A stretch of 28,585 nucleotides of DNA from Roseiarcus sp050015575 (GTDB lineage: Bacteria > Pseudomonadota > Alphaproteobacteria > Rhizobiales > Beijerinckiaceae). A program made the translations under genes and the position numbers. The stretch covers positions 1 to 28,585 of the forward strand of contig JBEKBD010000053.1 of NCBI GenBank assembly GCA_050015575.1. The letters are read 5' to 3'. Every line of letters begins with the position of its first letter. Position 1 is the stretch's first letter. Shown here in pieces: positions 17,260-25,455 of the stretch. Under the pieces are notes generated by a model that was given only the letters and a program-made list of their open reading frames with translations, made no database searches and had not been told where the DNA came from.

Positions 17260-17625
17260 CTCAGCGTCCACAGCCCCGTTCACGTGTCGCTTACCATAAA
17301 GCGGACCGGTTTACCGATTCTTTTCCTCGCCGACGAACATTTACGCGAACAATGGCCGCGGCGCCACACTTTATCCGGCGGCGGGCCGGCCAACCCGCTC
17401 ACATGGCGGTTACGGGACGGCCGGGACGCCTATATCGGCCTCTTTTCCCAGCGACGACGCGTACTTGCCGCCGCGATTCGATTCGATCCGGCCCCGCCTC
17501 AAGGGGCGTTTGCGGTCGCGCGACGCATAGACGGCGCTCTTGACGAATCGCTTCAACCGTTGATTCGCATCGCCCGCGGCAACCGCCAGCGCAAAGCCGG
17601 CTGGACCGAGCCATGCGCTCCGCGC
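17260..17625. other. Intergenic region upstream of the L,D-transpeptidase gene
   Basis: About 366 bp lies between the transpeptidase start and the end of the CobW-type gene, both on the minus strand. It should hold the transpeptidase promoter. Frames crossing it are Arg-rich and unconvincing, and no strong hairpin, tRNA or repeat was seen. Confidence 0.5.
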
Positions 17626-18759
17626 CTATCCCAGCAGCCCGCCAAGCCGCGGGGCCAATGGGTTTTCCGTGAGGGCGGCGAGGTCGGGCGCGTCGATTTG
17701 CGCGGCGCCGGACAAGGCGCCCCACAGCCGGTCGATGACCGCGCGCTCGACGCCATCGACGATGATGACAACGCGCGTCCCGCGCTCGCCGTCCGGCCAA
17801 GCCTTAAGGCGACGCGGCGCGTGAAAGACCTGTTGCGCGCCGTTGACGACCAGCGGTTCGTCTGGATGTTCGGCGAGCGCGACGAGGCCCTTGACCCGCA
17901 GCAGGCGCGGACCGAGCATCGCGTGCAACAGCGCCTGGAAACGCGCGAAATCGGGCGCGCCGACCGGTTCGCGCGCAGCGAACGCATAGGCGCGAAGCGA
18001 GGCCGCGTGCTCGAGCGCGGATGTCGGCGCGTCGGTGAACGAAACGCCGATTGCCTCGGTCAGGAACTCCGCCGCGCCGAGTTCCCCGGCGGCGACGTCG
18101 GCCACCGGCGCGAAGGGATTGAGATCGCGAATCGCCGCGCGCAGCGAATTGAGCCGCGCGGCGCGCAGGGGCGCGGCGATCAGGTCGGTCTTGCTCAGGC
18201 CGATGCGGTCGGCGAGCGCGATCTGGCGCCGGGCTTCGCCATGGGCGCCGAGGGTCGCCGGCCCGTTGACGGCGTCGACGAGCGTCGTCACGCCGCAAAG
18301 GCGAAAGCGCGTCGCCAAAACCGGATCGGCGGTCAGCGCGCGAAGGATCGGCGTCGGGTCGGCTAGACCGGTCGTCTCCAGAACCACGCGCGCGAACGGC
18401 GCGACGGCCTTCTGATCGCGGCGGCTCGCCAGGTCGCCGAGCAAATCGACGAGATCGCCGCGTAGCGCGCAGCACATGCAGCCCGCTTCGAGCGAGATCA
18501 CCTCGCCGGCGACGGCCTCGAACAGCAAGTGGTCGAGGCCGATCTCGCCCCATTCGTTGACGATCACCAGCGTGCCGACGAGTTCGCGCGCTCGGAGCAG
18601 ACGATTGATCAGCGTCGTTTTGCCGGAACCGAGAAAACCCGTGACGACATGCAGCGCAATGACCTCGGCCTCGCTCGCGGGCGGGCCGAAGCCGTCTCGG
18701 CCGGGGGCGAGGCCCTCGCGGCGGGCCGCCTCGCGCTGGGCGCTTCCTGACGCTGCCAT
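17626..18759 (-). CDS. CobW/COG0523-family GTPase (metal chaperone type)
   Basis: This protein of 377 residues (from ATG 18759) belongs to the G3E GTPases. Walker A is GFLGSGKTTL (41-50). The family metal motif CxCC is C94-M-C96-C97 in LEAGCMCCALRGDL. A switch segment, LETTGLADP, lies near 127-135, and SKTDL replaces the usual NKxD guanine motif. A CobW C-terminal domain follows (about 265-360), with RLLRVKGLVAL and VVIIVDGVERAVI. Members insert or deliver metals such as Zn or Co to client proteins in the cytoplasm. No cobalamin or nitrile hydratase genes are adjacent and no Zur box was recognised, so the metal is unknown. The frame is open upstream to 18891, but that part is Arg/Ala-rich and the domain starts near residue 30, so ATG 18759 is preferred. 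It is divergent to the RNase D gene. Confidence 0.9.
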   Translation of the reverse strand: MAASGSAQREAARREGLAPGRDGFGPPASEAEVIALHVVTGFLGSGKTTLINRLLRARELVGTLVIVNEWGEIGLDHLLFEAVAGEVISLEAGCMCCALRGDLVDLLGDLASRRDQKAVAPFARVVLETTGLADPTPILRALTADPVLATRFRLCGVTTLVDAVNGPATLGAHGEARRQIALADRIGLSKTDLIAAPLRAARLNSLRAAIRDLNPFAPVADVAAGELGAAEFLTEAIGVSFTDAPTSALEHAASLRAYAFAAREPVGAPDFARFQALLHAMLGPRLLRVKGLVALAEHPDEPLVVNGAQQVFHAPRRLKAWPDGERGTRVVIIVDGVERAVIDRLWGALSGAAQIDAPDLAALTENPLAPRLGGLLG

Positions 18760-18934
18760 TTCGGCGCGGAACCTAGAACGCGGCGGCGCCGCCGCACAAG
18801 CCCGTCTCGGCGGCGCTCGAGCGCTTGCTTGACGCTCTGCGGTCCGCCTGCTAATCATGCGGCACCTCGGAAGAGCAAAACAGTGATACAAATCAACGTG
18901 TTATGTGTCTGCGCGGCGGAACGCGGCGGACGCC

Positions 18935-18941
18935 GGAGGGG
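18935..18941 (+). promoter_or_regulatory. Ribosome-binding site fixing the RNase D start
   Basis: GGAGGGG ends six bases before ATG 18948. It decides that start over an upstream in-frame ATG at 18903, whose extra 15 residues do not resemble the family. Confidence 0.75.
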
Positions 18942-18947
18942 CGTGCG

Positions 18948-19568
18948 ATGACCATTCGCCTTCACGCGGGCGACCTTCCCGACGGTTTCGATTTCGGCGC
19001 GGCGGTCGCCATCGACACCGAGACGCTCGGCCTCGAAGTCGGTCGTGACCGGCTTTGCCTGGTGCAGCTTTCGCGCGGCGACGCGAACGCCGAACTCGTC
19101 CAGATCGCGCCCGGACAGACGCGCGCGCCCAACCTGGAAAGGCTGCTCGCCGACGCGAATGTGCTTAAACTCTTCCATTTCGGCCGCTTCGACATGGGCG
19201 TGCTGCGCCATACGTTCGGCGTGATGCCGGCGCCGGTCTACTGCACCAAGATCGCCTCCAAGATCGCGCGCACCTATACCGATCGCCACGGGCTAAAGGA
19301 CCTGACGCGCGAACTCCTCGGCGTCGAAGTCTCCAAGCAGCAGCAATCCTCGGACTGGGGCGCGCCGGCGTTGAGCGAGGCGCAGCTCGCCTACGCGGCG
19401 TCCGACGTGCTCCATCTGCACGCGCTGCGCGACAAGCTCGACGCGATGCTGGCGCGCGAGGGTCGCGACGAGCTGGCGCGCGCCGCGTTCGCCTATCTTC
19501 CCGAACGCGTGCGTCTGGATCTCGCCGGCTTCGCGCAGATGGATATTTTCGCCCACGAGTCGGCTTAA
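18948..19568 (+). CDS. rnd: Short ribonuclease D-like 3'-5' exonuclease
   Basis: This 206-residue protein is a DEDDy exonuclease domain. The acidic residues and tyrosine are visible: D23 and E25 in AIDTETLGL, D82 in FHFGRFDMGVL, Y149 and D153 in YAASDVLHL. The segment DRHGLKDLTRELLGV is typical of RNase D. It should trim the 3' ends of tRNA precursors or other RNAs in the cytoplasm using two metal ions. It ends right after the catalytic domain and lacks the HRDC domains of E. coli RNase D (about 375 aa); short forms like this are common in alphaproteobacteria. The stop codon TAA (19566-19568) overlaps the stop of the convergent thioesterase gene. Confidence 0.92.
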   Translation: MTIRLHAGDLPDGFDFGAAVAIDTETLGLEVGRDRLCLVQLSRGDANAELVQIAPGQTRAPNLERLLADANVLKLFHFGRFDMGVLRHTFGVMPAPVYCTKIASKIARTYTDRHGLKDLTRELLGVEVSKQQQSSDWGAPALSEAQLAYAASDVLHLHALRDKLDAMLAREGRDELARAAFAYLPERVRLDLAGFAQMDIFAHESA

Positions 19569-19966
19569 GGCTCCGGCGGCACGGGGCGTGAGTGGCCGTT
19601 TTCGTCGATGGCGACGAAGGTGAAATAGGCGTCGGTGACCTTCTCGCGCCTGTGGGTGTGAAAGCGCCGCGCCCAGGCCTCGATGTGGATTCTCATTGAG
19701 GTGCGTCCTACGCGATCGATGGAAGTGTAGACGCACAGCACGTCGCCGATTTTCACCGGCCGGATGAAGGTCATCGCCTCGACGGCGATCGTCGCCACGC
19801 GTCCCCGCGCGCGCTCGGCCGCGGCCATCCCGCCAGCGTGATCCATCTGGCTCAACACCCAGCCACCGAAGATGTCGCCGTTGGCGTTGGTGTCGGCGGG
19901 CATGGCGGCGAGGCGGACAGTGAGCTCGCCGCGCGGCTGTTCGGAGGAGGCGTCTTGGGCTGACAT
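19565..19966 (-). CDS. YciA-type acyl-CoA thioesterase
   Basis: This 133-residue hotdog-fold protein carries the YciA-type motif ADTNANGDIFGGWVLSQMD (about 24-42), with the active-site Asn/Asp region, then TIAVEAMTFIRPVKIGDVL, family landmarks. It should hydrolyse acyl-CoA thioesters in the cytoplasm. The length fits the single-domain family. It lies 66 bp after prmC on the same strand, so secA-prmC-thioesterase may be transcribed together. Its TAA stop shares bases with the RNase D stop across a TTAA. The ribosome site is weak, and no better start is visible. Confidence 0.92.
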   Translation of the reverse strand: MSAQDASSEQPRGELTVRLAAMPADTNANGDIFGGWVLSQMDHAGGMAAAERARGRVATIAVEAMTFIRPVKIGDVLCVYTSIDRVGRTSMRIHIEAWARRFHTHRREKVTDAYFTFVAIDENGHSRPVPPEP

Positions 19967-20032
19967 GACGGCGCTTCGTCTTCATCGCAGGGGCGGACGA
20001 ATGTGCAGGGAATCGGCGGCGCAGGCAAGCGC

Positions 20033-20974
20033 TCAGCGTCGATTCGCTCCCTCGTGCGGCCGCCCGCCGATGACGCGCGCGACTCCCGCGAGGTCGGGGA
20101 CGATCACGAGGTCGGCCAGGCCTGCCCGGGCGGCGATTTGCTCGACCGCCCGCGCCTGGCCGGCGCCGACTTCGACAAAGAACCAACCCTCGAGCGCGAG
20201 CAGCCGGGCGATCTGAGGCAGAAGCGCGCGATAGGCGTCGAGGCCGTCTTCGCCGCCGTCGAGAGCGAGAAGCGGATCGTGGTCGCGCACTTCACGCGGA
20301 AGATCCGCAATATCGCCGCTGCGGACATAGGGCGGATTGGCGACGATGAGGTCGAAAGGGCCGTCGAGCCCCGCGCCCCAATCGCCCAAGCGGATTTCGG
20401 CCCGGTTGGTCAAGCCGAGCGCCTCGACGTTGGCGCGCGCCACGGCCGCCGCGCTCTCGCTGACATCGACGCCGATCCCGCGCGCGGCGGGAAGTTCGCT
20501 TAACAGCGCACATAGCAGCGCGCCCGAGCCGACGCCGAGATCGAGAAGGGCGAGGGGTTCGCGACGCCGAACGGAGAATTCGATGAGCGCCGCCTCGACG
20601 ATCGTCTCCGTTTCCGGGCGCGGGTCGAGCGCGTCGGGCGAGATCGCCAGCGACAGACTCCAGAATTCGCGCCGGCCCAGGATGCGCGAGAGCGGTTCGC
20701 CCGCCGCGCGCCGCGCGGCGAATGCGCTAACCTGCCGCGCCGCAGCGCCGAGCGGCGCTTCGGGCGCCCCGATGAGGTCGCTGGCCTTGAGCGCGCCGGC
20801 GGCGGCGAGCAGCACCCGCGCTTCACGCGCGGGTTCCTTGGCGACGCCCCGCATCGCGCGCGCCAAGGTTTTCAGCGCCTCCGCCCGCGTCGTCGCGGCG
20901 TCAAGCGGGCCGAGCGGCGTCAGGCGAACTGACCGTGGCAATGCTTGAACTTCTTGCCCGAGCCGCACGGGCAT
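20033..20974 (-). CDS. prmC: Release factor glutamine methyltransferase PrmC (HemK)
   Basis: The product methylates the glutamine of the GGQ motif in release factors RF1 and RF2 using S-adenosylmethionine. The N-terminal helical domain is visible as TRAEALKTLARAMRGVAKEP. Next comes GEPLSRILGRREFWSLSLAI, then DPRPETETIVEAAL, motif I LLDLGVGSGALLCALL and the catalytic VANPPYVRSGD. GVGSGA replaces the common GTGSGA, a mild change. The start is uncertain. Homology begins near 20900, where no ATG or GTG exists. ATG 20974 and TTG 20941 lie inside the secA 3' end; CTG 20923 overlaps the secA TGA. ATG 20974 is used here, giving 313 residues, longer than the usual 280-300. It is likely translationally coupled to secA. 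Confidence 0.9.
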   Translation of the reverse strand: MPVRLGQEVQALPRSVRLTPLGPLDAATTRAEALKTLARAMRGVAKEPAREARVLLAAAGALKASDLIGAPEAPLGAAARQVSAFAARRAAGEPLSRILGRREFWSLSLAISPDALDPRPETETIVEAALIEFSVRRREPLALLDLGVGSGALLCALLSELPAARGIGVDVSESAAAVARANVEALGLTNRAEIRLGDWGAGLDGPFDLIVANPPYVRSGDIADLPREVRDHDPLLALDGGEDGLDAYRALLPQIARLLALEGWFFVEVGAGQARAVEQIAARAGLADLVIVPDLAGVARVIGGRPHEGANRR

Positions 20975-23742
20975 GGCTCGTTGCGGCCGACCTTGCCCCA
21001 GGTCGCGGGATTGTCGGGATCGCGCTCGGCGGCTCTCGCCAGCGCCGGCGCCGCGGTCGCCGCGACTGCGACCGCGGAAAACGGGCCGCCGTCGACCGGC
21101 TCGGCGGTCTGGCCGAATTGCGCCTCGTTCTCGTCGCTGCGCGGGTCGAGGTGTTGGAATTGCATCGGCGGGGGCGGCGGTTCGGGCGCCTGGAAGCGCA
21201 CTTCGATGCGCATCATCTGCGCGATCACCGCTTCGTGCCACTGTGCGATCAGGATGCGGAAGAGATCGAACGCCTCGGCCTTGTATTCATTGAGCGGGTC
21301 TCGCTGGCCCAATCCGCGCCAACCAATGACCTGGCGCAGGTGGTCGAGCGTGACCAGATGCTCGCGCCAGAGATGGTCGAGGGATTGGAGAATGACCTGC
21401 TTTTCGATATAGCGCATCGCCTCGGGCGTATTGCGCTCGACGCGCGAGGCGTAGGCCTCGTCGGCGGCCTTGAGCAACCGCTCGGCCATTTCCTCGTCGG
21501 CGATGCCCTCTTCCTTCGCCCAAGCTTCGACCGGCAGATCGAGATTGAGCTTGGCCGCGACCTCTTGCTTCAGGCCCGCCACGTCCCACGCCTCGGGATA
21601 GGCGTCGTGCGGGATGTGCTTGGCGACGAGATCGTCGACGACGCCAGCGCGCATTTCGGCGATGGTCGGTTCGAGCGACTCCTGCGCCATCATCTCGCGT
21701 CGGTCCTCGAAGATGACCTTGCGCTGGTCGTTCATCACGTTGTCGAACTTGAGAATGTTCTTGCGCATGTCGAAATTGCGCGCTTCGACCTTCTGCTGCG
21801 CCTTTTCCAGCGCCTTGTTGATCCAGGGATGGACGATCGCTTCGCCCTCCTTGAGCCCAAGGCGCTTGAGCATCGCGTCCATGCGATCGGAGCCGAAAAT
21901 GCGCATCAGGTCATCTTGCAACGACAGAAAGAACTTGGAGCGGCCGGGATCGCCCTGGCGCCCCGCGCGGCCGCGCAGTTGATTGTCGATGCGCCGGCTC
22001 TCGTGACGCTCGGTGCCGACGATATAGAGCCCGCCGGCCGCGATCGCCTTCTGCTTGAAGGCCTCGACTTCGGCGCGGATGGCGACCTCCGCGGCGTCGC
22101 GCTCCTCTCGCGAGGCGGCCGGGTCGAGCTCCTGCTTGACGCGCATCTCGACGTTGCCGCCAAGCTGGATGTCGGTGCCGCGGCCGGCCATGTTGGTGGC
22201 GATGGTGATGGCGCCGGGAACGCCGGCCTGCGCGATGATGAACGCCTCTTGCTCGTGGAAGCGCGCATTGAGGATGGCGAAATTCTTCGACGGCTTGCCG
22301 GCGCGCGCGGCCGCATAGAGCGCGGCCATCGCGTGCGGCTTGGCGAAATCGATCTTCCTGTAGCCGCGGCGCTCGAGCGTTTCGCCCAATTGCTCCGACT
22401 TCTCGATCGAGGTTGTACCAACCAGCATCGGCTGCATCTTGGCGTTGGCTTCCTCGATCTCGCGCACCACCGAGCGCAGCTTCTCGTCGTTGGTGCGATA
22501 GACCTCGTCGTCCTCGTCGAGGCGATCGACCGGTTGATTGGTCGGAATTTCGACGACGACCAGTTTGTAAATTTCGGCGAATTCGTCCGCCTCGGTCACC
22601 GCGGTGCCGGTCATCCCGGCGAGTTTCTTGTAGAGGCGGAAATAGTTCTGGAACGTGATCGACGCGAGGGTGACGTTCTCCGGCTGGACCGTAACGCCTT
22701 CTTTGGCCTCGAGCGCCTGATGTTGGCCTTCCGAATAGCGCCGGCCCGGCATCATGCGGCCGGTGAATTCGTCGACGATGACGACCTCGCCGTTGCGCAC
22801 GATATAGTCCTTGTCGCGCTGGAACAGCTTGTGCGCGCGCAAGGCCTGATTGACGTGATGCACGAGGGTCGCGTTGGAGGCGTCGTAGAGTGATCCCTCC
22901 ATCATCAGTCCGGCCTCGCGCAGCAGCGCCTCGACGTGCTCGTTGCCAACCTCGGTCAAGCTGACGGCGCGTTGCTTTTCGTCGATGTCGAAGTCCTCGC
23001 GCTTCAAGCGCGGGATGAGGGCGTTGACGCCGACGTAGAGGCCCGACCGGTCTTCCGACGGCCCGGAGATGATCAGCGGCGTGCGCGCCTCGTCGACGAG
23101 AATTGAATCGACCTCGTCGACGATGGCGAAGCTGTGGCCGCGCTGCACCATCTGCGCCATGTCGTACTTCATGTTGTCGCGCAGATAGTCGAACCCGAAT
23201 TCGTTGTTGGTGCCGTAGGTGATGTCGGCGGCGTAGGCCTGTCGGCGCTCCTCATCCTCGAGGCCGTGCACGATCACGCCGACGCTCATGCCGAGAAACT
23301 TGTAGATCTCGCCCATCCATTCGGAGTCGCGACGGGCGAGGTAATCGTTGACGGTGACGATGTGCACGCCCTCGCCGGCGAGCGCGTTGAGATAGACGGC
23401 CAAAGTGGCGACCAGCGTCTTGCCTTCGCCGGTGCGCATCTCGGCGATCGCGCCCTCGTGCAGCACGAAGCCGCCGATGAGCTGGACGTCGAAGTGACGC
23501 TGCTTGAGCGTGCGTTTGGCCGCCTCGCGCACCGCCGCGAACGCCGGCGCGGCGAGATCGTCGAGGGTCGCGCCGGCGGCCAGCGCGGCGCGGAATTCGT
23601 CGGTCTTGCCGCGCAACTGCTCGTCGCTCAGCGCCGCGAATTCCGGCTCCAGGGCGTTGACGGCGGCGACCTTCGGCCGATAGCCCTTCAGGCGCCGGTC
23701 ATTCGCGGAGCCGAACAGCTTCTTCAAGAGAGAGTCGAGCAT
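20920..23742 (-). CDS. secA: Protein translocase motor SecA
   Basis: This 940-residue ATPase drives proteins through SecYEG at the inner membrane. Walker A is MRTGEGKTLVATLA (about 102-115). The DEAD-box-like motif is in FAIVDEVDSILVDEARTPLI, and the second motor domain has TNMAGRGTDIQLGGNVEM and RRIDNQLRGRAGRQGDPG. The C-terminal linker is rich in Pro and Ala, followed by a zinc-binding tail with C924, C926, C935 and H936 that binds SecB and phospholipid. The length is typical of alphaproteobacterial SecA. The start is ATG 23742. It is followed closely by prmC on the same strand. Nothing in the coding part is odd; a nested stem-loop lies about 170-205 bp upstream. Confidence 0.98.
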   Translation of the reverse strand: MLDSLLKKLFGSANDRRLKGYRPKVAAVNALEPEFAALSDEQLRGKTDEFRAALAAGATLDDLAAPAFAAVREAAKRTLKQRHFDVQLIGGFVLHEGAIAEMRTGEGKTLVATLAVYLNALAGEGVHIVTVNDYLARRDSEWMGEIYKFLGMSVGVIVHGLEDEERRQAYAADITYGTNNEFGFDYLRDNMKYDMAQMVQRGHSFAIVDEVDSILVDEARTPLIISGPSEDRSGLYVGVNALIPRLKREDFDIDEKQRAVSLTEVGNEHVEALLREAGLMMEGSLYDASNATLVHHVNQALRAHKLFQRDKDYIVRNGEVVIVDEFTGRMMPGRRYSEGQHQALEAKEGVTVQPENVTLASITFQNYFRLYKKLAGMTGTAVTEADEFAEIYKLVVVEIPTNQPVDRLDEDDEVYRTNDEKLRSVVREIEEANAKMQPMLVGTTSIEKSEQLGETLERRGYRKIDFAKPHAMAALYAAARAGKPSKNFAILNARFHEQEAFIIAQAGVPGAITIATNMAGRGTDIQLGGNVEMRVKQELDPAASREERDAAEVAIRAEVEAFKQKAIAAGGLYIVGTERHESRRIDNQLRGRAGRQGDPGRSKFFLSLQDDLMRIFGSDRMDAMLKRLGLKEGEAIVHPWINKALEKAQQKVEARNFDMRKNILKFDNVMNDQRKVIFEDRREMMAQESLEPTIAEMRAGVVDDLVAKHIPHDAYPEAWDVAGLKQEVAAKLNLDLPVEAWAKEEGIADEEMAERLLKAADEAYASRVERNTPEAMRYIEKQVILQSLDHLWREHLVTLDHLRQVIGWRGLGQRDPLNEYKAEAFDLFRILIAQWHEAVIAQMMRIEVRFQAPEPPPPPMQFQHLDPRSDENEAQFGQTAEPVDGGPFSAVAVAATAAPALARAAERDPDNPATWGKVGRNEPCPCGSGKKFKHCHGQFA

Positions 23743-24151
23743 TGGCGACCTTTCCGACCCCGCGACGACTTCGCCCGTCCCATCGACCGCAGCGCCCCGG
23801 CGGCGCCTTCTTCAAGGCGGGGCCGACCGGAAGTTTCACGCGCGTCTGCGCTCGGCCGCTCAATTCCTCGCGGAAAGCCGCCCGACTAAGCAGGCGATGA
23901 CGACGACAAAAGCGCGAAAGACGACGACGGCGCCGTCCCTTTCGCGCTGCGGGAGAGATCGCGCGCTGAGATAGGCGCCGCCGCCGGCCTTGTCAATGAT
24001 GGGACGAGGCGCGCCGGGGCGCGCCGAACGCGCGCCGCAGGGCGCGGCATCGGGAATATTGAAATTCTTGGATTTGCCGCCTAATGTGACAACATTGTTC
24101 GGTGGCCTGGTGGGCCGTTTGCGCCCGGGCCTGTACCGCGGGGGGCGTCGT
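23743..24151. other. Divergent intergenic region between secA and the cyclopropane synthase gene
   Basis: About 409 bp must carry both promoters. A nested stem-loop lies at 23911-23948 (listed separately). An AT-richer stretch at about 24055-24105 stands out from the GC-rich surroundings and is a reasonable place for the plus-strand promoter. The plus-strand frame is open from 23990, but family similarity starts only near 24152. No separate gene is convincing here. Confidence 0.55.
23911..23948. repeat. Nested stem-loop upstream of secA and cfa
   Basis: Perfect 10-bp arms, AGCGCGAAAG at 23911-23920 and CTTTCGCGCT at 23939-23948, enclose an 18-base interior. The interior contains its own 12-bp palindrome, GACGGCGCCGTC, at 23926-23937. 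Both neighbouring genes point away, so neither needs a terminator here. It may be a leader structure of the secA transcript or a protein-binding site. Confidence 0.6.
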
Positions 24152-25405
24152 ATGACTCAGCTTCTCACGCTTTTCCTCTCCAAATTGATCCGTCATGGCC
24201 ATCTCGAGGTCGAAACCAGCGACGGCGTCACGCGGGTTTTCGGCGACCGCACCGGGCCGCGGCTCGCCGTCCGGCTCGCCGACCGCGCCGCCGAGCGCGA
24301 GTTGACGCTCAACCCCGAGTTGGCGCTCGGGGAACTCTACATGGACGGCCGTCTCGATGTGACTCACGGCGACCTTTACGATCTTCTCACGCTCGGCGCG
24401 AGCAACCTCAGCGCTTTTGTCGGACCGAGTTGGACCGCGGCGCTGAACGAGGCGCGCATCGCGATGCGCCGCTTCCGTCAACGCAACGATCGCGCGCGCG
24501 CGCGCAGCAACGTCGCCCGGCACTACGATCACGCCCGACGGCTCTACGGCCTCTTCCTCGACGCCGACTGGCAATATTCCTGCGCCTATTTCGAGCATGA
24601 GGGCCAGACGCTGGAAGAGGCGCAACTCGCCAAGAAGCGGCATCTGGCCGCCAAACTGCTCCTCGACGAGGGCTGCACGGTGCTCGACATCGGCTGCGGC
24701 TTCGGCGGCATGGCGCTCTATCTGGCGCAAATCGCCGGCGCGCGCGTCACCGGCGTCACTTTGTCGGAAGAGCAATTCGCTCTCGGCTCCCGGCGCGTGG
24801 CCGAAGCCGGCCTCGGCGAGCGCGTCGCCATTCGCCTGCAGGACTACCGCGACGTCGACGGGCAATTCGACCGCATCGTCTCCGTCGGCATGTTCGAACA
24901 CGTCGGCGTCGCCCGCTACGACGAGCATTTCGCCAAAGTGCGCCGCCTGCTGAAGGACGACGGGGTGATGCTGCTGCACGCGATCGGCCGCAGCGACAAG
25001 CCGGGCGCGAACAGCCCCTGGATCGAAAAATACATCTTCCCGGGCGGCTACATCCCGAGCCTGTCGGAAGTGATGGCGTCGATCGAGAGATCGGGCCTCT
25101 ACATCACGGACATGGAAATCCTGCGCCTGCATTACGCCGACACGTTGAAGGCGTGGCGCGAGCGCTTTCAGGCGCACCGCGACGAGGCCAAGGCTCTTTT
25201 CGACGAGCGCTTCTGCCGGATGTGGGAGTTCTATCTCGCGGGTTCGGAAACCTCGTTCCGGGTCAACGGCAACATGGTGTTTCAGATCCAGCTCGCCAAA
25301 CGGCAGGATGTCGTGCCGCGCACCCGCGACTACGTCGCCGAGCGGGAGGCGCAATTGCGCGAGCGCGAGGCCCAGCAGTCCGAGTTCTGGCGCGTGGCGA
25401 GCTAA
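24152..25405 (+). CDS. cfa: Cyclopropane-fatty-acyl-phospholipid synthase
   Basis: This 417-residue enzyme uses S-adenosylmethionine to add a methylene bridge to unsaturated phospholipid chains at the membrane. The N-terminal lipid-binding domain includes LTLNPELALGELYMDGRLDV (51-70). The methyltransferase domain has YDHARRLYGLFLD (125-137), QYSCAYF (C144, matching E. coli C139), motif I VLDIGCGFGGMALYLA (177-192) and SVGMFEHVG with E249, matching the conserved E. coli E239. The C-terminal RMWEFYLAGSETSFR is also typical. Start ATG 24152 follows a G-rich ribosome site (GGGGGGCGTCGT). The longer frame from 23990 lacks homology. The closest product could also be a related methyltransferase acting on the same chains. 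It ends at a hairpin facing the radical SAM gene. Confidence 0.94.
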   Translation: MTQLLTLFLSKLIRHGHLEVETSDGVTRVFGDRTGPRLAVRLADRAAERELTLNPELALGELYMDGRLDVTHGDLYDLLTLGASNLSAFVGPSWTAALNEARIAMRRFRQRNDRARARSNVARHYDHARRLYGLFLDADWQYSCAYFEHEGQTLEEAQLAKKRHLAAKLLLDEGCTVLDIGCGFGGMALYLAQIAGARVTGVTLSEEQFALGSRRVAEAGLGERVAIRLQDYRDVDGQFDRIVSVGMFEHVGVARYDEHFAKVRRLLKDDGVMLLHAIGRSDKPGANSPWIEKYIFPGGYIPSLSEVMASIERSGLYITDMEILRLHYADTLKAWRERFQAHRDEAKALFDERFCRMWEFYLAGSETSFRVNGNMVFQIQLAKRQDVVPRTRDYVAEREAQLREREAQQSEFWRVAS

Positions 25406-25417
25406 GGCGAGCGAGAA

Positions 25418-25441
25418 CCCTTCCCCGCTCGCGGGGAAGGG
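25418..25441. terminator. Hairpin between convergent genes, possible bidirectional terminator
   Basis: Arms CCCTTCCCCG (25418-25427) and CGGGGAAGGG (25432-25441) form a perfect 10-bp stem with loop CTCG. It lies between the stops of the cyclopropane synthase gene (25405) and the radical SAM gene (25456), a good place for a shared terminator. There is no T-run. The sequence also resembles intergenic palindromic repeats I recall from Rhizobiales genomes, so it may be one of those. Confidence 0.6.
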
Positions 25442-25455
25442 GCGCTCCATCGCGC

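Noticed and set aside
16579..18366. 595-codon open frame on the plus strand
   Set aside because: It runs antisense across both the L,D-transpeptidase and CobW-type genes and the gap between them. Both of those have clear catalytic motifs.
18881..18910. AT-rich stretch before RNase D considered as a Zur-type box near the CobW-family gene
   Set aside because: Only a partial palindrome (TGAT-ATCA) is seen, and it does not match the alphaproteobacterial Zur consensus well enough.
20935..22893. 652-codon open frame on the plus strand
   Set aside because: It is antisense to secA and has no recognisable domain.
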